NCBI GenBank assembly: GCA_902362925.1
Contig: CABIYL010000006.1
Reading direction: 5' to 3' (one strand)
Source of the DNA: Pseudoflavonifractor sp902362925
GTDB taxonomy: Bacteria; Bacillota; Clostridia; Oscillospirales; Oscillospiraceae
DNA: 64,000 bases
Position 1 is the first letter of the stretch. Each line of letters opens with the position of its first letter. The translations under genes and the position numbers were made by a program. The notes beneath the pieces are model-generated. The model was given only the letters and a program-made list of their open reading frames with translations. It was not told the DNA's origin and ran no database searches. Shown here piece after piece: positions 58,320-64,000 of the stretch.

Positions 58320-59156
58320 TCAGTAGGCGGCCACAATGCCGCCGTCGTTGGCGTAGACTGTGCTGATGCCGCCGGTCTCGCAGATGATGACGTCATGGAA
58401 CCGGCAGGACTTGAGGGCCTGTTCCTTGAGGTAGAAGGCACGCTCCAGGCAGTTGCAGTGGGTGATGCACAGGGTGCGGCCGGCGTGATTCTCGTCGGAG
58501 GCCATCATAGAGATCATCTTGCCCAGGGCCTGCTTCATGGAGAGGGCCTGACCCCGCTTGCAGATCTCGCCCTCAGGGGTGGAGCCCATGAGCAGCTTGA
58601 TTTTCAGCGTGTCGGTCACGATGGACTGGAGCCGGGTGAGACGGCCGTTTTTACGCAGGTTGTCCAGATTCTCCAGCACAAAGAGAGTCTGCATCTCGTT
58701 GATATAGCGGGAGGTGCGGCTGACCACGGTCTCAAAATCCTTGCCGGAGGAGGCCAGCTCCTGAATCTTCAGCGCGGTGAGCACCTCGCCGGAGGAGGCG
58801 GAGCAGGAGTTGAAGATATGCACGCGGGCGTCGGGGTGTTCCTCCAGGTACATGGCCCGAGCCTGGGCGGCGCTGTTGTGGGAGCCGGACAGCAGGGCGG
58901 AGAGGGTAACCACGTAGATGTCGTCCGCGCCGCACTCCATGGCGTCCAGATACTGAGCAGGGGAGGGGCAGGCAGAGGAGGGGGCCTTCTCGCTCTCTTT
59001 CATCCGCCACAGCAGGGCGGCCTGGTCAAAGGAGGCGTCGTCGGTCACCACGGTGTCCCCGACCCGGATGGTGAGGGGGACGCTGACAAAGCATCCGCTG
59101 CGGAGCATGGCGGGCGTCAGGTCGCAGCAGCTGTCCACAATGATTTTAAAACTCAT
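58320..59156 (-). CDS. DegV-family fatty-acid-binding protein
   Basis: 278 aa. The DegV opening FKIIVDSCCDLTPAM is followed by a TSxP-equivalent SACPSPAQYLDAM (about 61) and VVTLSALLSGSHNSA (about 85). Also present are FNSCSASSGEVLTALKI and LENLDNLRKNGRLTRLQ. Members bind fatty acids and present them to fatty acid kinase (FakB role) or act as lipid carriers. No fakA is nearby. GGAG precedes ATG. Probably monocistronic. Confidence 0.9.
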   Translation of the reverse strand: MSFKIIVDSCCDLTPAMLRSGCFVSVPLTIRVGDTVVTDDASFDQAALLWRMKESEKAPSSACPSPAQYLDAMECGADDIYVVTLSALLSGSHNSAAQARAMYLEEHPDARVHIFNSCSASSGEVLTALKIQELASSGKDFETVVSRTSRYINEMQTLFVLENLDNLRKNGRLTRLQSIVTDTLKIKLLMGSTPEGEICKRGQALSMKQALGKMISMMASDENHAGRTLCITHCNCLERAFYLKEQALKSCRFHDVIICETGGISTVYANDGGIVAAY

Positions 59157-59237
59157 ATCATCAATCTCCAGATGTAATATTGAAAATAAGATTGCTGTAC
59201 GTGTTATTGTATCATGGGCGCCATGGAATGTAAAGGG

Positions 59238-59318
59238 AAAAAAGAAAGACAGGCAGAAAAATCACGTCACACGCTGCAATATGACACAAAGCAGCACAAA
59301 CATGGATTTTTCTGCCTG
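59238..59318 (-). terminator. Terminator of the ylxM-trmD operon
   Basis: CAGGCAGAAAAATC (59250-59263) and GATTTTTCTGCCTG (59305-59318) form a perfect 14-bp stem with a 41-nt loop. On the minus strand it is followed by TCTTTCTTTTTT, 10 nt after the trmD stop. Confidence 0.7.
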
Positions 59319-59327
59319 TAACACTTC

Positions 59328-60095
59328 TTATGCTTCTGTCCCAGATTCCGCCACAGCTTCCTCCTGGGCGATCTCCTTGAGCAGTTTCTGGTCCTCTTTG
59401 GAGGAGAGGTCCAGCTTGGCGTACATATCGGGACGGCGGTCCCGGGTACGGATGATGGACTGCTTCCGCCGCCACTTGGCGATGTTCTTGTGGTCGCCGG
59501 AACGGAGAATAGGGGGGACCTTCCGGCCGTGCCACTCCTCGGGGCGGGAGTACTGGGGGTATTCCAGCATGCCGTTCCAGTGGCTCTCGTCCTCAAAGCA
59601 CTCCGGGTCGGAGAGCACGCCGGGTACCAGCCGGGCCACCGCGTCGGCCACCACCATGGCGGCCAGCTCGCCGCCGGTGAGCACAAAGTCGCCGATGGAG
59701 ATCTCCTCGTCCACGCACTCCTCAATAAAGCGCTCGTCAATGCCCTCATAGTGGCCGCACACCAGAATCAGGTGGTCGTAGTCGTCCCGCAGGCGCCTGG
59801 CGTCTGCCTCCCGGAAGGTCTTGCCGGCGGGGGACATGTAGATGGTGTGGCCGGGACCGTAGGTGTCCGTGATGTGCTTCCAGCACTGGTAGAGGGGGTC
59901 GGCCTGCATTACCGCGCCCCGACCGCCGCCGTAGGGATAGTCGTCCACCTGCTTCTGCTTGTTGAGGGTGTAGTCCCGGATCTGGTGGGCCTCAATGCGG
60001 ATAAAGTCCCGCTCCTGGGCCCGGCCCAGAATGGACTCGTTCATCACGTCGCCAACGGTCATATCAAAGAGGGTCATGATATCAATTCTATACAT
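59328..60095 (-). CDS. trmD: tRNA (guanine37-N1)-methyltransferase
   Basis: The 255-aa SPOUT enzyme methylates G37 next to the anticodon. MYRIDIMTLFDMTV is the start, DYPYGGGRGAVMQADPLYQ and LVCGHYEGIDERFIEE follow, and the knot segment is EISIGDFVLTGGELAAM. SHWNGMLEYPQYSRP is also present. ATG at 60095 overlaps the rimM stop by 8 nt and has GGAG just upstream; an in-frame upstream ATG at 60113 is less likely. rplS, often next in this operon, is replaced here by a terminator. Confidence 0.96.
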   Translation of the reverse strand: MYRIDIMTLFDMTVGDVMNESILGRAQERDFIRIEAHQIRDYTLNKQKQVDDYPYGGGRGAVMQADPLYQCWKHITDTYGPGHTIYMSPAGKTFREADARRLRDDYDHLILVCGHYEGIDERFIEECVDEEISIGDFVLTGGELAAMVVADAVARLVPGVLSDPECFEDESHWNGMLEYPQYSRPEEWHGRKVPPILRSGDHKNIAKWRRKQSIIRTRDRRPDMYAKLDLSSKEDQKLLKEIAQEEAVAESGTEA

Positions 60096-60541
60096 CGGTC
60101 TCCATCCCCTCAATGAGATGCACCCGGATATAGCCGCCCTCCACGTTGGTCTCCTTCAGGAACTCGTCCACTGCGGGAATCAGGTAGGAGTGGGCGCCGC
60201 CCTTCACCACGTAGACCTCGTGGGCAGGGGGGGTGAGGATGTCCTTAATCTCGCCCAGCACCTCGCCAGTGTCGGCGTCCCGCACCTCCAGGCCCATCAG
60301 GTCGGCCAGGAAGTGTCGGCCGTCGGGCAGCTCCACGCCGGTGCGGTCGATGGACACCTTCTTGCCCTTGAGGCGCATGGCGGCGTTCACGTCGGACACA
60401 CCCTCCAGGGTGGCCAGCACATTGCCCTTGTGGACCCGGGAAGAACGGATACGGACCGGCTGGCCGTCGATGTAAAGCACATCGAACTGACAGAGAAACT
60501 CGGGGCTGTCGCACCAGGGGACAATCTTCACCTCGCCCTGG
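60088..60541 (-). CDS. rimM: Ribosome maturation factor RimM (5' end lost in gap)
   Basis: About 150 codons of the protein that binds S19 and helps 30S head assembly. QGEVKIVPWCDSPEFL is the N-domain, and the PRC-barrel part has HFLADLMGLEVRD, GEIKDI and YLIPAVDEFL. The first roughly 15 residues lie in the 271-N gap. It overlaps trmD by 8 nt. Confidence 0.93.
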
Positions 60542-60812
60542 NNNNNNNNNNNNNNNNNNNNNNNNNNNNNNNNNNNNNNNNNNNNNNNNNNNNNNNNNNN
60601 NNNNNNNNNNNNNNNNNNNNNNNNNNNNNNNNNNNNNNNNNNNNNNNNNNNNNNNNNNNNNNNNNNNNNNNNNNNNNNNNNNNNNNNNNNNNNNNNNNNN
60701 NNNNNNNNNNNNNNNNNNNNNNNNNNNNNNNNNNNNNNNNNNNNNNNNNNNNNNNNNNNNNNNNNNNNNNNNNNNNNNNNNNNNNNNNNNNNNNNNNNNN
60801 NNNNNNNNNNNN
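60542..60812. other. Assembly gap of 271 N
   Basis: It separates the start of rimM from the end of khpA. The visible ends of both genes show that little else can be hidden. Confidence 0.98.
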
Positions 60813-60943
60813 ACCTTGCCCATATCCTCGGGAGCGACCCGGAGCTCCAGGACGGTCTCGTCCTCGCCCGCGTGCTCTGTGACGGACACCGCCTCGGGGT
60901 GGTCCACCAGGTTCTGGGCGATATAAGTGAGCAATTCCTTCAT
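60813..60943 (-). CDS. khpA: KH-domain RNA-binding protein KhpA (3' end lost in gap)
   Basis: 43 codons: MKELLTYIAQNLVDHPEAVS, then a TVLELRVAPEDMGK run. The latter is the first strand and GxxG-approach of the KH domain of KhpA (YlqC). KhpA works with KhpB in RNA binding and cell-size control. Start ATG at 60943 after GGAGGG. Its place between rpsP and rimM is standard. Confidence 0.88.
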
Positions 60944-60969
60944 GCTGCCCTCCATTAGCAGGCTGTCGC

Positions 60970-61209
60970 TCAGATGGCGTTAGCCTTCTTCAGCAGAGCC
61001 TTCACGGTCTCAGTGGGCTGAGCGCCGGTCTTGATCCAAGCCTGGGCGCGGTCAGCGTCAACCTTGATCTCGGCGGGAGTCACCAGGGGATTGTAAGTGC
61101 CGATCTCCTCGATGAAGCGGCCGTCACGGGGATAACGGGAGTCAGCCACCACAATACGATAGAAAGGAGCCTTCTTGGCGCCCATCCGACGAAGTCTGAT
61201 TTTAACCAT
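60970..61209 (-). CDS. rpsP: 30S ribosomal protein S16
   Basis: 79 aa: MVKIRLRRMGAKKAPFYRIV, VADSRYPRDGRFIEEIGTYN, then a C-terminal helix. Full length. GGAGGTGAAG precedes ATG. It is part of the ffh-rpsP-khpA-rimM-trmD operon. Confidence 0.98.
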   Translation of the reverse strand: MVKIRLRRMGAKKAPFYRIVVADSRYPRDGRFIEEIGTYNPLVTPAEIKVDADRAQAWIKTGAQPTETVKALLKKANAI

Positions 61210-61277
61210 TGTATCTTCACCTCCAAAATTATTTCACATCTATATGGAAGCGCCCCGGGGGACGCTAACCAACCACG

Positions 61278-62648
61278 TTAAAAGGGGAATCCGCCCTTTT
61301 TGCCAAAACCGCCGAACCCGCCGAAGCGGCCCTTTTTGGCCATCTTCCGCATCCGGCCGCCGGCCATCTGCTTGGTCACCTGCTGCATCATCTCGAACTG
61401 CTTGAGCAGCCGGTTCACATCCACCACCTGGGTGCCGCTGCCGGCGGCAATCCGCTTCTTGCGGCTGTTGTTGAGCAGGGAGGGGTTCTCCCGTTCCTCA
61501 GGGGTCATAGAGAGGATGATGGCCTCGGTGCGGCCCAGAGCGCGCTCGTCCACGCTGGCGCCTTCCAGCGCCTTGGCGTTGACGCCGGGGAGCATCCCGG
61601 CGATGTCGGCCAGGGAACCCATGTTCTTCACCTGGACCAGCTGGTCGTAGAAGTCGGTAAGGGTGAGGCGGTTTTTCCGCATCTTCTGCTCCAGCTCCGC
61701 CGCCTTCTGCATGTCAAAGGACTGCTGGGCCTTCTCGATGAGGGAGAGCACGTCGCCCATGCCCAGGATACGGGAGGCCATGCGGTCGGGGTGGAACACC
61801 TCAATCTGGTCCAGCTTCTCGCCGGTGCCGATGAACTTGATGGGCTTGCCGGTGACGGCCTTGATGGAGAGGGCCGCACCGCCGCGGGCGTCGCCGTCCA
61901 GCTTGGTGAGCATGACACCGGTCAGGTCCAGGGTCTGGTCGAACACCTTGGCGGCGTTGACCGCGTCCTGACCAATCATGGCGTCCACGATGAGGAGAAT
62001 CTCAGTAGGGGAGACGGCCTCTTTCATGCGGGAGAGCTCAGCCATGAGCTGGTCGTCCACATGGAGCCGGCCGGCGGTATCCAGAAACACGATGTCGTTG
62101 CCGTGGGTTCTGGCGTGCTCAATACCGGCCTTGGCAATCTCCACCGGGTCGCCCAGTCCCTGCTGGAACACGGGCACACCCAGCTGTCCGCCCACAACCT
62201 CCAGCTGCTGGATAGCGGCGGGACGGAAGGTGTCGCAGGCCACCAGAAGGGGACGCTTGCCGTTCTGCTTCTTCATGAAGCCGGCCAGCTTGGCGCCGTT
62301 GGTGGTCTTACCGGCGCCGTTGAGGCCCACCAGCATCACTACCGTGGGCGGCTTGGGGGAGATGGTCAGCTTGGCGCTCTCGCCGCCCATCAGGGCGGTC
62401 AGCTCCTCGTTGACGATCTTGACAATCATCTGTGCGGGGGTGAGGCTCTCCAGCACGTCGGAACCCACAGCCCGTTCGGTGACCTTGGCCACAAAGTCCT
62501 TGACGACCTTGTAGTTGACGTCGGCCTCCAGCAGGGCCATACGGATCTCCTTCATGGCCTCCTTGACGTCGGCCTCGGTGAGACGTCCCTTGCCCCGCAG
62601 GCGCTTAAATGCGTTGGAGAGCTTTTCGGTTAATCCTTCAAATGCCAT
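61278..62648 (-). CDS. ffh: Signal recognition particle protein Ffh (SRP54)
   Basis: The 456-aa SRP GTPase has an N domain (1-85), and a G domain with GLNGAGKTT (P-loop), ACDTFRPAA, VFLDTAGRLH and LTKLDGDARGG. The methionine-rich M domain (about 300-430) binds 4.5S RNA and signal peptides (NSRKKRIAAGSGTQVVDVNRLL). The tail is Gly/Phe/Lys-rich (FGGFGGFGKKGGF). It starts 4 nt after the ylxM stop, within whose end its GGAG lies. Confidence 0.97.
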   Translation of the reverse strand: MAFEGLTEKLSNAFKRLRGKGRLTEADVKEAMKEIRMALLEADVNYKVVKDFVAKVTERAVGSDVLESLTPAQMIVKIVNEELTALMGGESAKLTISPKPPTVVMLVGLNGAGKTTNGAKLAGFMKKQNGKRPLLVACDTFRPAAIQQLEVVGGQLGVPVFQQGLGDPVEIAKAGIEHARTHGNDIVFLDTAGRLHVDDQLMAELSRMKEAVSPTEILLIVDAMIGQDAVNAAKVFDQTLDLTGVMLTKLDGDARGGAALSIKAVTGKPIKFIGTGEKLDQIEVFHPDRMASRILGMGDVLSLIEKAQQSFDMQKAAELEQKMRKNRLTLTDFYDQLVQVKNMGSLADIAGMLPGVNAKALEGASVDERALGRTEAIILSMTPEERENPSLLNNSRKKRIAAGSGTQVVDVNRLLKQFEMMQQVTKQMAGGRMRKMAKKGRFGGFGGFGKKGGFPF

Positions 62649-62652
62649 GGGG

Positions 62653-63024
62653 TCACTCCTGCTTCATCTGAGCCACGGTGTCCTTAATCTGCCGGCAGAG
62701 GGCCTCGATGGCGGGGTCTCCGCTGCCGCGCTGGTCGTTCATCTCCATGATGCCGTCGGCAAAACGGTCGATGTCGGAGAGCTGGGACTGCATCTTCTGG
62801 AAGCGGCGGATGATACCCGTCTTGTCCTCCAGCTCCTGCATGATGCCCTCCGCCCGGACGATGACGTCCCGGACGCCCTGGCGGGTGATGTCGTAGTTCT
62901 CGGCAATCTCGGCCAGAGAGAGGTCCTCATTATAATAGAGGTCAAAGAATTCCTTCTGACGGTCGGTGAGCATATCACCATAAAAGTCGAACAGGAGCGC
63001 CATGCGGTAAGCCTGGTTTTTCAT
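62653..63024 (-). CDS. ylxM: YlxM-family HTH protein
   Basis: The 123-aa sigma-4-like HTH protein is encoded before ffh in most Firmicutes. LLFDFYGDMLTDRQKEFFDL and NEDLSLAEIAENYDITRQGV (HTH) are followed by a helical C-terminus. It modulates SRP assembly or function in streptococci. GGAGG precedes ATG. It is the first gene of the operon. Confidence 0.92.
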   Translation of the reverse strand: MKNQAYRMALLFDFYGDMLTDRQKEFFDLYYNEDLSLAEIAENYDITRQGVRDVIVRAEGIMQELEDKTGIIRRFQKMQSQLSDIDRFADGIMEMNDQRGSGDPAIEALCRQIKDTVAQMKQE

Positions 63025-63074
63025 TCTTCAGCCTCCTTTCAGTTTCGTAAAGCGCATCAGCTTTACAACGTTGG

Positions 63075-63103
63075 TTATGATACAATATTTTGTGGTTTTT
63101 GTC
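63075..63103 (-). promoter_or_regulatory. Promoter of the ylxM-ffh operon
   Basis: Minus strand TTGACA (63098-63103), 17-nt spacer, TATCAT (63075-63080). Confidence 0.8.
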
Positions 63104-63319
63104 AAGACGAAAATGGGGGATAACGAAGGGAAATTTTCCGTCAACCTGAACAGAGGGCTGCGGGAGCTCCTTTTCCGGGCCGTGGGGACAATCTTTTGGA
63201 TTTGGGGGTGTCAAACAGGGGGATTCGTTGTATAATAAGGCTTGTCAATTTTTCCATAGGTCTCTGACAAATCCGTCCAAAGGGGCGGACAGCAGAGAGA
63301 CCAGAAAGGATGAGTGCGG

Positions 63320-64000
63320 ATGACCCAAGTCACCCGAACGGAACTGCTGCCCGGCGTGTATCTCACGGCGGTGCACACCATGAAATTCAAATCCTCCTAT
63401 ATGGGGATTCAGCTCCTCACGCCCCTGAGTGAGGAGCATGCCGCCGCCAACGCCCTGGTCCCCATGGTGCTGCGGCGGGGCACCGAGCGCTGCCCGGACA
63501 TGGAGCGGCTGTCCGCCGCCCTGGACGAGCTGTACGGCGGATCGGTGGAGCCCATTGTCCGCAAGAAGGGCGAGACCCAGTGTGTGGGCTTTGTGGCCAG
63601 CTTCCTGGACGACGCCTATGTGCCCGACGGCACCCCCATTCTGGAGAATGCAGCCGCTCTGCTGGGAGAGCTGCTGCTCACCCCTGCCAGAGAGAACGGC
63701 GGTTTTGTCTCCGCCTACGTGGAGCGTGAGCGGGCCAATCTGGTGGACCGAATCCGGGCCCAGGTCAACGACAAGCGGCAGTACGCCGTGCTCCGGCTGA
63801 TACAGTTGATGTGCCAGGGGGAGCCCTACGGCGTGGACCGGCTGGGCAGCGAGGCCAGCGCCGCCGCCATCACCGGCGAAGCCCTTTGGGAGCGCTACCA
63901 GGCCCTGCTGTCCGGCGCCCGGGTGGAGCTTTATTTCTCCGGCTCCGCTCCCTTTGAGCGGGTGGAGGCCGCCTTCCGCAGCGCCCTTGCCGGGCTGAAG
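63320..64000 (+). CDS. yfmF: M16-family peptidase-like protein YfmF (partial, 3' end outside window)
   Basis: 227 codons: VTRTELLPGVYLTAVHTMKF, FKSSYMGIQLLTPLSEEHAA, then RRGTERCPDMERLSAALDEL. The region where active M16 enzymes carry HxxEH reads NALVPMVLRRGT, so this is the non-catalytic partner type. YfmF (with YfmH) is linked to 5-aminopentanol modification of EF-P in Bacillus. ATG at 63320 follows AAAGGATGAG. A TATAAT at 63229-63234 with a weak GTGTCA -35 may drive it. It runs off the right edge. Confidence 0.8.
   Translation, partial: MTQVTRTELLPGVYLTAVHTMKFKSSYMGIQLLTPLSEEHAAANALVPMVLRRGTERCPDMERLSAALDELYGGSVEPIVRKKGETQCVGFVASFLDDAYVPDGTPILENAAALLGELLLTPARENGGFVSAYVERERANLVDRIRAQVNDKRQYAVLRLIQLMCQGEPYGVDRLGSEASAAAITGEALWERYQALLSGARVELYFSGSAPFERVEAAFRSALAGLK

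Noticed and set aside
1..64000. CRISPR array, rRNA operon or intact prophage
   Set aside because: No regularly spaced repeats of 25-37 nt, no rRNA sequence and no phage structural genes were seen.

Overview
The window is a scaffold piece (three runs of N) from a GC-rich, spore-forming Gram-positive of the class Clostridia. It most resembles gut Oscillospiraceae of the Flavonifractor/Lawsonibacter type. Evidence for this: spoIIGA-sigE and a spoIVFA/spoIVFB-like pair; the DUF512-der-plsY-gpsA order; ylxM-ffh-rpsP-khpA-rimM-trmD; many GTG/TTG starts with strong GGAGG ribosome binding sites; and sigma-A promoters with 16-17 bp spacers. The genus is an inference, since no rRNA is present.

Layout. 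1-2330: leftward purine operon purE-purC-purF-like behind a structured, terminator-bearing leader. 2427-7110: surface polysaccharide glycosyltransferase, a glycosyltransferase-CsaB fusion, a DUF4330 membrane protein and a PAP2 phosphatase. 7175-13427: accessory metabolic block with two paralogous amidohydrolases, an NTF2-like protein, an MFS carrier, a cytosine-permease-type NCS1 carrier and a THEP1-type NTPase. 13461-16877: CDF metal transporter and a UvrD/PcrA-type helicase, divergently transcribed. 16950-21775: a scar where a truncated GH3 gene abuts the right-hand remnant of a mobile element (truncated membrane metallopeptidase tail, sigma-like regulator, two small proteins, large serine recombinase), ending beside tRNA-Pro(CGG).

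22126-25512: SpoIVFA/SpoIVFB-like sporulation proteases, rsmA and a HicB-DinB-like protein. 25601-32559 (leftward): DUF308 protein, YbaK deacylase, thioesterase, the polyamine transporter potABCD with a clear promoter, and an RluA pseudouridine synthase. 32758-38143 (rightward housekeeping): DUF177, rpmF, DUF512, der, plsY, gpsA. 38193-44973: DUF6774, spoIIGA-sigE, nth, glyA, tmcAL, ackA. 45156-49707: secreted SLH-domain 5'-nucleotidase cut by a 304-N gap, rarA (5' end lost) and a patatin. 49857-55941: two tandem secreted flavoprotein reductases, each with two FMN-binding domains, then LysR and DUF1836 regulators. 56029-58235: NfeD-like protein with Asp-rich repeats plus flotillin. 58320-64000: DegV, the ylxM-to-trmD operon read leftward with a 271-N gap, and the start of an M16-like yfmF.

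The most unusual points are: the PurF homologue without its glutaminase cysteine; the purE leader RNA; the mobile-element scar with an SD-sequestering hairpin and a repeated palindrome; the tandem double-FMN-domain reductases; the NfeD protein with three calcium-loop-like repeats; and a HicB-DinB-like fusion. No CRISPR array, intact prophage or complete conjugative element is visible.
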